Assembly (NCBI GenBank): GCA_964462985.1 | Contig: CAYXAA010000027.1 | Coordinates: 1 to 64,000 of the forward strand | Direction: 5' to 3' | DNA: 64,000 nt | Origin: CAYXAA01 sp964462985 | GTDB taxonomy: Bacteria; Pseudomonadota; Alphaproteobacteria; Rhizobiales; Stappiaceae | Part shown: one piece after another, positions 29,328-38,399 of the stretch | Layout: every line of letters starts with the position of its first letter | Numbering within the stretch: position 1 is the stretch's first letter | The notes under the pieces: generated by a model | The model's input: only the letters and a program-made list of their open reading frames with translations | Database searches by the model: none | What the model was told of the DNA's origin: nothing | Translations under genes and position numbers: made by a program

Positions 29328-30454
29328 TGGAGGGATCGGTCGGCGCAACCACATCCTCCCCCGACATTGCCGTCGATCGCTGGAGCGACGTCCTCGGCGG
29401 CCAGGTCGAGCGCAGGCCCGGGCTGTTCGTGCGGATCGGCGACTGGGAAAGCCGGTTTCTCGGCGACCGGATTGCGCAGATCACCGTCGACCGGCCGATC
29501 TATGTCGCGGGCCTTGCCCGCTCCGGCAGCACGATCCTGCTCGAGCTGCTGTCCAAGCACCCGGAGACGACGAGCCACCGCTACCGCGATTTTCCGATGG
29601 TGCTGACGCCGGTGTCGTGGAACTGGTTCGTCGACCGTGCCGGCGGCCAGGACGACATTGCCCGCGAGCGCGCCCACCGCGACCGGATCGCCGTCACGCG
29701 CGAAAGTCCGGAGGCCTTCGAGGAGGTCATCTGGATGACATTCTTTCCCCGTCTCCACGAACCCGCGACGAGCGCGGTGTTCGACGACCGCACCTCGAAC
29801 CCGCGGTTCGAGGCGTTCTACCGCGACCACATCCGCAAACTGCTCTTCATGCGTGGCGGCAGCCGCTATCTCGCCAAGGGCAATTACAACCTCACGCGGC
29901 TGCGCTATCTCAGAAAACTGTTCCCCGACGCCCGCTTCATCGTGCCGATCCGCGATCCGGAGTGGCACGTCGCCTCGCTGATGAAGCAGCACCGTCTGTT
30001 CAGCGCCGCCGGCGCGAAGGACGAGAAGGTCCGGCGCCACCTGCGCCGGAGCGGCCATTTCGAGTTCGGGCTCGACCGCAAACCGGTCAACCTCGGCAAC
30101 GAGGCCGCGGTCGCCGAGATTGCCGCGCTGTGGCGCGACGGCAAGGAGGCCGCTGGCTATGCCGCGCACTGGGCGGCGATCTACGGCCACGTCGCGGAGG
30201 CTCTGGACGATCCGGAGATCGCAGGCAGCATCCATGTCGTCCGCTACGAGGACCTTTGCGACAACCCCGCCGCGACGGTCGCGGCCGTCCTCGATCATTG
30301 CCAGCTCAAGGATGCCGGGATCGCCGCCACGGCGGCGGCGACGGTGGCGGCGCCAAACTACTATGCGCCCGATTTCACCGCCGCCGAGCGCGCCGAGATC
30401 CGGCGCCGCACCGAGGCGGTGGCTGAGAGGTTCGGGTATGGGCAAGGGCGGTGA
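29327..30454 (+). CDS. PAPS-dependent sulfotransferase family protein
   Basis: A 375-aa sulfotransferase expected to move sulfate from PAPS to a glycan or small molecule. The 5'-phosphosulfate loop is VAGLARSGSTILLELLSKHPE (about 60-80), and the 3'-phosphate-binding segment is ARFIVPIRDPEWHVASLMKQH. HVVRYEDLCDNPAATVAAVLDHC is the usual C-terminal signature. No signal peptide or TM is seen, so it acts in the cytoplasm. Last gene of the four-gene operon (ATG overlaps the preceding TGA). With the neighbouring polysaccharide cluster, it suggests a sulfated surface polymer. Confidence 0.88.
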   Translation: MEGSVGATTSSPDIAVDRWSDVLGGQVERRPGLFVRIGDWESRFLGDRIAQITVDRPIYVAGLARSGSTILLELLSKHPETTSHRYRDFPMVLTPVSWNWFVDRAGGQDDIARERAHRDRIAVTRESPEAFEEVIWMTFFPRLHEPATSAVFDDRTSNPRFEAFYRDHIRKLLFMRGGSRYLAKGNYNLTRLRYLRKLFPDARFIVPIRDPEWHVASLMKQHRLFSAAGAKDEKVRRHLRRSGHFEFGLDRKPVNLGNEAAVAEIAALWRDGKEAAGYAAHWAAIYGHVAEALDDPEIAGSIHVVRYEDLCDNPAATVAAVLDHCQLKDAGIAATAAATVAAPNYYAPDFTAAERAEIRRRTEAVAERFGYGQGR

Positions 30455-30571
30455 TCCTGCCCGCGTTCACGCCGGGACACCTGTCAGCATCCCGGCCCTG
30501 ATCTTTCAGCCTTCGTCGTCATCGCCGAACTTGCCAGGCCCCGGCGGGACGACGGCAGGGCAACCGCCGCC

Positions 30572-31561
30572 TCATGCCGCCGCGCGGCGCTGCAGCAGGT
30601 TCTCCCACGACAGCGCGTGGGTGACGATGACATCGAGGTCGTCGTAGGCCGGACTCCAGTTCAGCTCGGCGCGGATGCGGTCGGCACGGGCGACCAGGGC
30701 CGGCGGATCGCCGGCCCGGCGCGGCGCGTTCCGGACCTCGAAGTCGACTCCGGAAATCCGCTTCACGGCCTCGACCACCTCCCGGACCGAATAGCCACGA
30801 CCGTAGCCGCAATTGAGAGTCAGGCTGTCGCCACCGCGTTCCAGATGGCCCAGCGCGAGGAGATGCGCCTGGGCAAGGTCGGAAACGTGGACGTAGTCGC
30901 GCAGGCAGGTGCCGTCCGGGGTCGGATAGTCGTCGCCATAGACCTCGAGGTGCCCGCGCAGGCCGAGCGCAGTCTGGGCGGCGATCTTGATCAGGTGCGT
31001 CGCCCGGACGGAAGACTGACCCGACCGGCCGTCAGGGTCAGCCCCGGCGACGTTGAAGTAGCGCAGGGCGGCGAAGCGGATGTCGTGGGCATTTGCGGCG
31101 TCGCGCAGCATCAGCTCGGTCATCAGCTTCGATGTGCCATAGGGCGAAATCGGTGCGAGAGGGCTCTCCTCCGCGATCGGGCATTCGGGCGGCTCGCCGT
31201 AGACCGCCGCGGTCGAGGAAAAGATGAAGTTGCCGACCCCGGCCCTGACGGCCGCCGCAATCAGCGCGCGCGAATTGACCGTGTTGTTCAGGTAGTAGCC
31301 GAGCGGATCCTTGACCGAATCCGGAACGACGATCGAGCCGGCGAAGTGGATGATCGACCCGATCCGCCGCTCGCTCAACAGATCGGCCAGCAGCTCGGCG
31401 TCGCCGCAGCTGCCTTCGACCAGCGGAACATCGCCCGGCACGGCATCGCGGAAGCCGGTGCTGAGGTCGTCGAGCACGACGACGTCGCGCCCGGCATCGC
31501 GCAGCGCCAGCACCATGTGGCTCCCGATATAGCCGGCACCCCCTGTTACCAAGACAGTCAT
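30572..31561 (-). CDS. galE: UDP-glucose 4-epimerase
   Basis: A 329-aa short-chain dehydrogenase/epimerase interconverting UDP-glucose and UDP-galactose, so it supplies UDP-galactose for the polysaccharide. The NAD-binding motif GGAGYIGSH is at the N-terminus; SSTAAVYGEP and the catalytic Tyr-Lys (SPYGTSK) follow, and TCLRDYVHVSDLAQAH is the GalE signature. The ATG at 31561 follows AAGGA and matches the family start; 15 more codons are open upstream. Terminal gene of the leftward cluster. Confidence 0.94.
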   Translation of the reverse strand: MTVLVTGGAGYIGSHMVLALRDAGRDVVVLDDLSTGFRDAVPGDVPLVEGSCGDAELLADLLSERRIGSIIHFAGSIVVPDSVKDPLGYYLNNTVNSRALIAAAVRAGVGNFIFSSTAAVYGEPPECPIAEESPLAPISPYGTSKLMTELMLRDAANAHDIRFAALRYFNVAGADPDGRSGQSSVRATHLIKIAAQTALGLRGHLEVYGDDYPTPDGTCLRDYVHVSDLAQAHLLALGHLERGGDSLTLNCGYGRGYSVREVVEAVKRISGVDFEVRNAPRRAGDPPALVARADRIRAELNWSPAYDDLDVIVTHALSWENLLQRRAAA

Positions 31562-31602
31562 CAAGTTGTCCTTCCCTTGCAATTGGAGAGGGAGAAGAGC
31601 GC

Positions 31603-32787
31603 TCACGGCGCCCGAGAAATGCGCACAGGCACGCGCACAAGATCGCGGTCCCAGGTTACCTTGCAGTTTTGACGATTGTAGCGGACCAGGTAAAGGAAAG
31701 CGTCGCCGGCCACATCCTGGAACGACGCGGTCTCCGCGTCAGGATCGAGCAGCGACGGATAGAAGTACAGGGTGCGCCGCTCGCAGCCGCCCTTCTCCCA
31801 CAGCAACGGCGCCTGCATCAGCAGTGAAGGCTCGCTCCAGTGCAGGAGGTCCTGCGAGGTCGCGTAGTAGATCCCGGAGACCGGCCGGCCGGCGGCATTG
31901 CGGCGGCGGTCTCCGAACACGGCGATGACGGCGCCGGTGTCCTTGTCGACGGCAAGGCCGCCGATCATGCGGCCGATGAGGCGCTGCGCCACCGGCTCGC
32001 AGACATGCGCGGCCGGGTCGCCGACCGCATCGCGAAACGGATCGACGAAGGCGGCGCCGAAGCCCGTACCGTCCCAGGCCCGCCATGACGCCGGGTCGTC
32101 AAGGGTCCTGGTTCGGATCAGGCAGACGCCGCGCTTTTGCGCGCGGTAGCCGTCGGCGAACATCATGGCGTAGAACCAACCATCGTGCTCGATGATGTTG
32201 GTCGGATTGGCATAGCCAACCCGGGCCGTCCTGTCGGTCGGAAACGGATAGGGCAAGGTTGCCACGACGGCCGGCTCACCTCCTTGCGGGACAAAGCTGC
32301 GGCCGCCGTCGGTCGACACCACCGCGGTCACCGTGTTGAGAAGGCATGCGCTGTAGGTGCCGGCCGGACATTGCCCTTGGGTGCGCTCACCGCGCAGTTC
32401 GGTATGGGCGAGGGCATGGATCGTCTCGCCGTCCCTGGTATGGATGCCGGAGATCCACGACAGGTCGTCGAAGTCCCGAAGGCGGGGGGAGCGCGAGGCT
32501 TCGAACACGACGGAACAGTCCGGCGCCAGGGAGGCGAGGCTCTGGCCGGAGAACAGCCGGTTGTCGTTATGGCTGGCGATCAGCGCCACCGAGCCGTCGC
32601 TGCGGCGAAAGGCGCGTGCCGGCGCATCCGGCACGTGGCTGTCGTCACAGGCCTGCTCGGACCAGTCGAACACGGTCGTCGGCGGCCCGGCCGGCACGAT
32701 ATCGACTTGCGGGGCCTCCGTCGCCGCGGCAACGCCCAACAGGGCGACCATGGCGAGGCCGGAAAGCAGCGCGGCAGCGCGACGCAT
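31603..32787 (-). CDS. Secreted protein with beta-propeller-like (sialidase/GH43-type) repeats
   Basis: A 394-aa exported protein. The signal peptide is MRRAAALLSGLAMVALLGVAAA. The mature protein has recurring blade-like strands (VTAVVSTDGGRSFVPQGG; GVCLIRTRTLDDPASWRAWDG; GIYYATSQDLLHWSEPSLL; FLYLVRYNRQNCKVTWDRDLVRVPV), as in five-bladed sialidase- or GH43-like propellers, and several Cys. No catalytic set can be assigned. The ATG at 32787 overlaps the preceding stop (TGATG). Its place among polysaccharide genes suggests a periplasmic role in modification, trimming or export of the polymer, which is inference. Confidence 0.6.
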   Translation of the reverse strand: MRRAAALLSGLAMVALLGVAAATEAPQVDIVPAGPPTTVFDWSEQACDDSHVPDAPARAFRRSDGSVALIASHNDNRLFSGQSLASLAPDCSVVFEASRSPRLRDFDDLSWISGIHTRDGETIHALAHTELRGERTQGQCPAGTYSACLLNTVTAVVSTDGGRSFVPQGGEPAVVATLPYPFPTDRTARVGYANPTNIIEHDGWFYAMMFADGYRAQKRGVCLIRTRTLDDPASWRAWDGTGFGAAFVDPFRDAVGDPAAHVCEPVAQRLIGRMIGGLAVDKDTGAVIAVFGDRRRNAAGRPVSGIYYATSQDLLHWSEPSLLMQAPLLWEKGGCERRTLYFYPSLLDPDAETASFQDVAGDAFLYLVRYNRQNCKVTWDRDLVRVPVRISRAP

Positions 32788-33971
32788 CACGCCACTTTCC
32801 GCTCCGGCTGGGCGGCCCGGACAACGTCGACCATCGAATTGTCGATACCGTTCTCGACCAGAAAGGTCCGCATCTCGCGGTACGTGTGGAAATAGGCACG
32901 GTTGAAGCGGTCGAACAGCGCCTGATCCCAGTGGTCCTCCAGGTTGAACGCCTTGCCGGAAAAGACGTCGAAGCTCGGAATCTGAAAGGTCTCGGCAAAC
33001 TCCGCCGTGCGGCTGTCATAGGTGAAATAGACCGATGGGACGCCGTTCGACAGCGCCATCAGGTTGCCGTGAAGGCGGTAACCCAGGACCAGGTCCTTTT
33101 GCTGTACCAGCGCCTCGTAGTCGGCGACGACGTCCGAATAGAACAGGCGCTCGCGGTAGAGCGCCTCGATAGCGCCATCGAGGTACCACTCGGCCACCCA
33201 GGGGTTGGCCTTCAGCGCGGCCATCGCCTCTGCCTTCTGCTCGGACGTGCCGAACACCAGCTTCTTTTCCTCGACCTCGCCCTGCGCCATCAGCACCACG
33301 TCGAACCGGCTCGCGATCTGCTTGACGAGATCCCGGTGGAAGGTCAGATAACGCCGGATATCGCGGGCGTAGGTCGCAGACACCTCGCGGCGGAGCGTGA
33401 TACCGACCTGGCGAACCTCGTCGATGTTCGGCAGTCGAATCGCCAGATTCGGATCGTTGCGGCGGAACGCGGTCGGGCAGCCGACGATGCGGACGTTGCG
33501 AATGCCGAGATCCCACAGCACCTGTGCCGAATAGGCGCCGCGAACACCGACCGATGCAGTGGAATCGGCCATCATGCGCAGCACCGTCCTGGTTTCCTCC
33601 GACAGTTCCAGCTTGCCCTTGACCGGCGCCTGGGCACCGATGCCGAAGGCGAGCACGGGCAGGCCGAGCCGCTTGAGCACCGGAATTGCTTGCTGCCAGT
33701 CCATCTCGTGGTGGATGTAATTCGATCCCCGAAGGAAGACGTAGTCATACTCCTCGCGCAGTCGATCGATGTGCTCCATGTTCGGGTCCATGATCGGCAG
33801 CACGCCGAGCTTGTCGAACTTCAGAAGCTTCAGGGATGAGTCGAAGACGAAGGCATCGCCGATGTTGTGGTAGTGATCGATGCTCCGCTGTACGTCCTTG
33901 TAGTTGTACCAGCGGACGTTGTCGTGGTCGTAGACCTCGCCGGATGGAATCATAACCAGAACACGGGCCAT
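32787..33971 (-). CDS. Polysaccharide pyruvyl transferase family protein
   Basis: A 394-aa member of the PS_pyruv_trans family, which adds pyruvate ketals to sugars of surface polymers using phosphoenolpyruvate. Typical segments: NIGDAFVFDSSLKLL, DYVFLRGSNYIHHEM, PVLAFGIGAQAP, SVGVRGAYSAQVLWDLGIRNVRIVGCPTAF, and LVLGYRLHGNLMALSNGVPSVYFTYDSR (R-x-H near the C-terminus). GAAGGAGAG precedes the ATG. Pyruvylation is a known trait of rhizobial exopolysaccharides. Followed directly by the secreted propeller-like gene. Confidence 0.85.
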   Translation of the reverse strand: MARVLVMIPSGEVYDHDNVRWYNYKDVQRSIDHYHNIGDAFVFDSSLKLLKFDKLGVLPIMDPNMEHIDRLREEYDYVFLRGSNYIHHEMDWQQAIPVLKRLGLPVLAFGIGAQAPVKGKLELSEETRTVLRMMADSTASVGVRGAYSAQVLWDLGIRNVRIVGCPTAFRRNDPNLAIRLPNIDEVRQVGITLRREVSATYARDIRRYLTFHRDLVKQIASRFDVVLMAQGEVEEKKLVFGTSEQKAEAMAALKANPWVAEWYLDGAIEALYRERLFYSDVVADYEALVQQKDLVLGYRLHGNLMALSNGVPSVYFTYDSRTAEFAETFQIPSFDVFSGKAFNLEDHWDQALFDRFNRAYFHTYREMRTFLVENGIDNSMVDVVRAAQPERKVA

Positions 33972-34001
33972 TTCGGCTCTCCTTCGAAGGGTTTGCGCAC
34001 G

Positions 34002-35357
34002 TCAGGCCGTCCTGGCGACCGGTGCGGTCAAGGCGGCGTCCGGCGAACCGACGCGGTCGATCAGGCTGCGGTAAAGCTCAAGATGCGCCTCAGCGCATTC
34101 GATATGGCTGAGCGGCGGACGCATGCCGGATCGCAATCGGCCCCACAGGGCGGGGTCGGTCAGGGCCTCGCCCAGACGGTCGGCGAGATCTTCGGCGCTG
34201 CCGACGCGGAAATGCAGGCCATCGATGCCGTCGCGGATCTTTTCGGCCATGCCCCCGACGTTGCTGGCAATCAGCGGCCGGCCGTGGAAGAGAGCCTCCT
34301 GAATGACGATCGGCGAATTCTCCCACCAGACCGAGGGCATGACGACCCAATCGACAGACCGCATCAGCCGCGGCATCTCGGCGTTCTCATAGGAGCCGTA
34401 AAAGCGGACCCGGTCGCCTGCCTTCTCGATGCTGGCCGCAAGCCTGTCCTTGAACCACTGCGGCTGGAACTCGAGGTTGCCGCCGAAGATCATCAGCCGC
34501 GCATCGTCTCCCCAGACGGAGTCCGGCACACGGCTGACGGCGTCGAGCAGCACATCGATCCCCTTATAGGGATTCATCTGACCGAAATAGGCGAAGCGCG
34601 ACCGCCTGCCCTCGATGCCCGTCAGCGGACGCGGCTCGGCGGGGGTGGCCACGTCCAGGCCGTTCTCGATCACCGTCATGCGGTCGCCGGGAAGACCCCA
34701 ATGAATGTAGCGCTCGGCCAGGAAGCGGCTCGGCGACACATAGTGGTCGGCCAGCTTCAGCATCGATTGGACGAAGCGCTCGCGGCGCAGGAACCGTGCC
34801 GGCGAGATGTCCGGGAAGCAGCCGTGGCAGGCGATCGGCGAGGACTCGTTGCACAGCTTCATCGACCCGGTCTTCACCATCTGGCCGTGGTGATGGCACA
34901 GTGACAGGAATTCGTGGAACGTGACCACGATCACCGCATCGGGCAGCGTCTCGCGTACCGCGTAAAGCGCCTCGAGCCCGAGGCCGATGAAGTGATGAAA
35001 ATGCACGACGTCGGGCCGCAGGGTCGCCACGAAACGCCGCAGATCCCGGCGGATGTCGTCAGTGTTGCGGTTCGACAGCAGGAAATGGTCATAGTCGTCG
35101 GCGTGGTAGAGGATCTCGTCATCGGCATCGCGCACGCTCATCAACGCCGACGAGGCATGGCGTGGAAACGGATGGCCAACCCGTGCCAGGTAGAAGGAGC
35201 GCACGTCGTCGCGGCCGTTCAACCCCTTGTGCAGGTTGTGAGACGCGATCTCGGCGCCGCCAAGCGACAGGCTGGGATGCCCGTGCGAGATGACGAGCAC
35301 CCTGAGCACGTCGGAAGACCCGCTGCCTGCATGCGGCTTGATCGGCATGTCCCTCAT
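34002..35357 (-). CDS. Glycosyltransferase family 4 (GT-B fold), copy A
   Basis: A 451-aa retaining glycosyltransferase. The N-terminal glycine-rich region is HGHPSLSLGGAEIASHNL; VVHFHHFIGLG and DHYVSPSRFLAERYIHWGL lie midway. The donor domain has FAYFGQMNPYKGIDVLLDAV and the EX7E-like stretch SPIVIQEALFHGRPLIASNVGGM. The ATG at 35357 overlaps the previous stop (ATGA); an ATG three codons further in, with GAGGGA close by, is also possible. Clearly paralogous to 38400-39659; a CHGC segment in this copy corresponds to CACL in the other. Confidence 0.88.
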   Translation of the reverse strand: MRDMPIKPHAGSGSSDVLRVLVISHGHPSLSLGGAEIASHNLHKGLNGRDDVRSFYLARVGHPFPRHASSALMSVRDADDEILYHADDYDHFLLSNRNTDDIRRDLRRFVATLRPDVVHFHHFIGLGLEALYAVRETLPDAVIVVTFHEFLSLCHHHGQMVKTGSMKLCNESSPIACHGCFPDISPARFLRRERFVQSMLKLADHYVSPSRFLAERYIHWGLPGDRMTVIENGLDVATPAEPRPLTGIEGRRSRFAYFGQMNPYKGIDVLLDAVSRVPDSVWGDDARLMIFGGNLEFQPQWFKDRLAASIEKAGDRVRFYGSYENAEMPRLMRSVDWVVMPSVWWENSPIVIQEALFHGRPLIASNVGGMAEKIRDGIDGLHFRVGSAEDLADRLGEALTDPALWGRLRSGMRPPLSHIECAEAHLELYRSLIDRVGSPDAALTAPVARTA

Positions 35358-37567
35358 CCGTTGAGGTTCGAAATGGCGAGCGACCAGCGGGCATCGAAGG
35401 CCCAGCGGTCGATCTCCTTGACAAGTCTTCGCCACGGCTTGCCGGCGCCGGTCTCATGTTCAGGGCAAAGCAGTTCGACCTGCGGCACCCACACGGACGG
35501 CGTGCCGGCACGGCGCAGCTTGAGGGCGAAGTCGAGGCCCTTCTCCGCCGTACCGAGATAGCCGCGGGTGAAGCCACCGGCGGCGGCGAAGGCCGATTTG
35601 GAGATCATGCAGCAGTCCATGGTGCCGGCCGTCACCTCTGTCGGCTCGGCGCCTGTCAGCGCGGCGCGCGGATAGCCGACGTAATGATCGACCAGGGTCC
35701 GGTCGCCGCCCTCACCGCTGATCCACAGGCCGGCCCAGCGGATCGACTCGTCCTCGAACAGGATGGTCGGCGAGACGAGGCACTCACCCTCACGCGCCCG
35801 GAAGATGCGCTCGATCGGCGCGATCCAGCCCGGCATGCGCGGCACGATATGGCCAGACAGGCAGACCAGTGCCTCGGTCGGCGCCGCCTCGATCCCGGCC
35901 TCGATGGCATCGCAGACGTCCTCCACGCCTTCAGCGAGCACCAGACGGAAGGAAAGACCATAGAAGCCTGCGATCCTGCGCAGTTCGCCCCCGTGCTCGC
36001 TGAATGTCTCGGCCGGCCCGGCGACGACGATCGGCAGGGCCCGCGCGACGGGATCGAGCGCAAGCAGCGCGAGCAGGACACCGGCCTCGGCAATCTGGTC
36101 GTCGAGGCCCACCACGATCGTCTTGTCGGGCTCGGGCACGTCTTCGCCGAGGCAGACCACCTCGACCACGCTCGGTGCCGGTCGATCGACACTGCGAAGC
36201 ATCGGGCCGAACTGGCGCTCCACCGCATTCGCGGCCGTGGGCGAGTTGGGGTCGAGCATGCCGAGCAGCCGGCTGGCCGCCTGATGCAGCGATGCCCGTC
36301 CGACCGTCAGCGGAAAATAGGTCGACGCGCCCGACGTCAGAACGATCTCGACATAGCTCGGGTCGGCGAACGTGGCGCTGATCTCCGGCGCAAAGACAAT
36401 GAAGCCATGGGAGTGACGTGCCGGATGCAGTCCGGCGAACAGCGGCTCGTCGGCAAAGGCCTTTGAGACATCCGGCCGGACTTGCTTGGTCCAGTGGTCG
36501 TCGAGCCGCACCGAGCGACCGCCGGCCCGCAGCACCACCCGCTCTACATACCGCTCCGGATCAAGCAGCCACCCCGAGACGAGAATCCCGCCGGCCGCCA
36601 CCTCCAGCGCCAGGTCGATGCCGATCCGGACCGGAATCGGCAGGTCGGAGACAGTATCACGGCCGTCGAAGCGGTTTGCGGCGCGGCGCAGTCTGGCCAA
36701 CGTATCGCCGCCGACCGTCAGCCTGGGCAGGGCGGCACGGATGTGGCCGGGCACACTGCGCGGCTCGACGAGCACGCGGCGCTCGATCACCTCGATCGTG
36801 TGCCATCCGTCACGGCCGCGGTAGAAGAAGCGGTTCAGCCGGGCAGGGTCGAGCGGCTTTGGCGCCTCGATGATCCCGCAATAGCCATGCCCCTTGCCGC
36901 CGAGATCCTCACGCGCAAATGTCCCGCAGGAGAGTTCGGCGATCTGCGGCACATCGGCAATGGCGATCACCTTCGATCTGCCGGCAGGCAGGTCCTGTGC
37001 CCAGCCCTGGACAAAAAGCTCGCCTTCCTCGAACCGGCCGACGACCTCGACACAGCCGTTGCCCCGGGCGACCGCCTGCACAAGGGCCACGACCGGGTGC
37101 AACCGCCGGGGACTGGCATCACCGGCGATCATGCCCTCGATCAGGCCGTCGACCACGCGGGGCAGCATATGTCCGGCCTCGGCAGCAAGGCCGCGCAGAA
37201 AGGCGTCGAGCCCAAGCCTGCGCCGGTTCACGGCATATCGGATCGGCCGGGCACCGCTGCGGACGACGATTGATGTCAGCTGGCCATGATTTATCTTCGC
37301 CAGCGACACCAGGGCGACGAAGGCGCAAGGATGCCCCGATGCCGGCTCGGCGCGGCGCCAGCTGACGACGACGGCCTGAACCTGCGATCCCGGATCGCCG
37401 TTCAGCAACACCGGAGCGCTTGCCGACAGCGGCTCACCGAGACCGGCAACGAGCGCCAGGCTGTCATCGATCATGGTGAAGACGGCCGTTTCGCCGTCCT
37501 GTGGAATTCGAACCGACCCGTCGTCGGCCTGGCGTGGCGGCTCCGCAGCAACCGCAATCTCGTTCAT
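35354..37567 (-). CDS. Large glycosyltransferase-2-like protein with degenerate catalytic motifs
   Basis: A 737-aa protein paralogous to 40502-42712. The first ~450 residues contain at least two GW-type domains (FVQGWAQDLPAGRSKVIAIAD; ILVSGWLLDPERYVERVVLRAGG). The C-terminal ~270 residues align with the GT2 fold of the paralogue, but where that has NSD (metal-binding, 556-558) this has SGH (571-573), and where that has YEDSDL (catalytic acid) this has EKGLD (675-679). It may therefore be a pseudo-enzyme or structural partner. GGAG precedes the ATG. It overlaps the GT4 copy A start by 4 bp. Confidence 0.75.
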   Translation of the reverse strand: MNEIAVAAEPPRQADDGSVRIPQDGETAVFTMIDDSLALVAGLGEPLSASAPVLLNGDPGSQVQAVVVSWRRAEPASGHPCAFVALVSLAKINHGQLTSIVVRSGARPIRYAVNRRRLGLDAFLRGLAAEAGHMLPRVVDGLIEGMIAGDASPRRLHPVVALVQAVARGNGCVEVVGRFEEGELFVQGWAQDLPAGRSKVIAIADVPQIAELSCGTFAREDLGGKGHGYCGIIEAPKPLDPARLNRFFYRGRDGWHTIEVIERRVLVEPRSVPGHIRAALPRLTVGGDTLARLRRAANRFDGRDTVSDLPIPVRIGIDLALEVAAGGILVSGWLLDPERYVERVVLRAGGRSVRLDDHWTKQVRPDVSKAFADEPLFAGLHPARHSHGFIVFAPEISATFADPSYVEIVLTSGASTYFPLTVGRASLHQAASRLLGMLDPNSPTAANAVERQFGPMLRSVDRPAPSVVEVVCLGEDVPEPDKTIVVGLDDQIAEAGVLLALLALDPVARALPIVVAGPAETFSEHGGELRRIAGFYGLSFRLVLAEGVEDVCDAIEAGIEAAPTEALVCLSGHIVPRMPGWIAPIERIFRAREGECLVSPTILFEDESIRWAGLWISGEGGDRTLVDHYVGYPRAALTGAEPTEVTAGTMDCCMISKSAFAAAGGFTRGYLGTAEKGLDFALKLRRAGTPSVWVPQVELLCPEHETGAGKPWRRLVKEIDRWAFDARWSLAISNLNG

Positions 37568-37627
37568 GTTGTACTCCGTTCCGCGGATGCGCCCCTGCGT
37601 CCCTCCCCCTCCCGTCGTACTGCGCGC

Positions 37628-38389
37628 TCAGACTCCCGTGATCACGGCGATCAGCATGCCGCCGACGAAGCCGAGCAGGGCGGCGAGCAACAGGAAATGC
37701 GGTCCGACAGAGCTGCGGTTGCGTGAGTCGAGGGCAACCAGCCGCTCGTCGAAGCTCTTCAACGTCGCGTCGAAGCGGACGAGGAAAACCTCCAATGCCT
37801 CGACCCGCGAGGTCAGCTCCTTCTGGCCCCCTCGCAACAGGCTGAGCGCTTCGCCAAGCTCGCCTTCCGTCGAGGCCAGCCGATCCAGCCGCGATGCGGT
37901 GTCACGCAGCACCACGGTGGCGTCGCGCTGGCCGACCGCGATCTGGCGCTGCGCAGCAACGAGCCAGTCGAGCTTTTCCATGACGCGGGCCATCGGCGTT
38001 GCGATCGCGGCCTCGGCGGCGCGCTCGTCCGCGGTCGGTCGCCGCAGCACGGTCTGACTGCCATCGCTCGGCGAAACCGCCACCACGGTCACGCCGTCGG
38101 GCGAGGCGCGCGCCTCGGGCGGCAGCGGGATGTCGAAGGAATAGGCACCATCACCGATGCCGTTGCGTCTCAGGTCGATGCGCGGCCGGTCGGCGACCAC
38201 GGTGGCGACCCGGCGGCCGTCGACAAGCACCTGGACGGCGAGCCTGTCGCCGGTGTTGGCGGCATCCCAGACCCAGCCATAGATGCGATCGTTCTCGATC
38301 GCGTCGACACGACCCTGGATCTGCGGCGGGTTCGGCCGGTTTTGTTCGGCCTGTACCGCTTGTTCCTTGTTGGTTTCGGCAGCAGTCAT
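37628..38389 (-). CDS. Tail-anchored protein with GW-type domain and coiled coil
   Basis: A 253-aa protein, family unnamed. The N-terminal domain (about 25-100) has GRVDAIENDRIYGWVWDAA, then VQVLVDGRRVATVVADRPRIDL and GIGDGAYSFDIPLPPEA, a domain that also occurs in large glycosyltransferases, including the 737-aa neighbour. A long coiled coil follows (about 120-225), then a C-terminal TM segment (FLLLAALLGFVGGMLIAVITGV). The ATG at 38389 is chosen with GAGGAA 7 nt upstream. It lies between the two glycosyltransferase modules and could be a membrane scaffold for the transferases. Confidence 0.65.
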   Translation of the reverse strand: MTAAETNKEQAVQAEQNRPNPPQIQGRVDAIENDRIYGWVWDAANTGDRLAVQVLVDGRRVATVVADRPRIDLRRNGIGDGAYSFDIPLPPEARASPDGVTVVAVSPSDGSQTVLRRPTADERAAEAAIATPMARVMEKLDWLVAAQRQIAVGQRDATVVLRDTASRLDRLASTEGELGEALSLLRGGQKELTSRVEALEVFLVRFDATLKSFDERLVALDSRNRSSVGPHFLLLAALLGFVGGMLIAVITGV

Positions 38390-38399
38390 AGACATTTCC

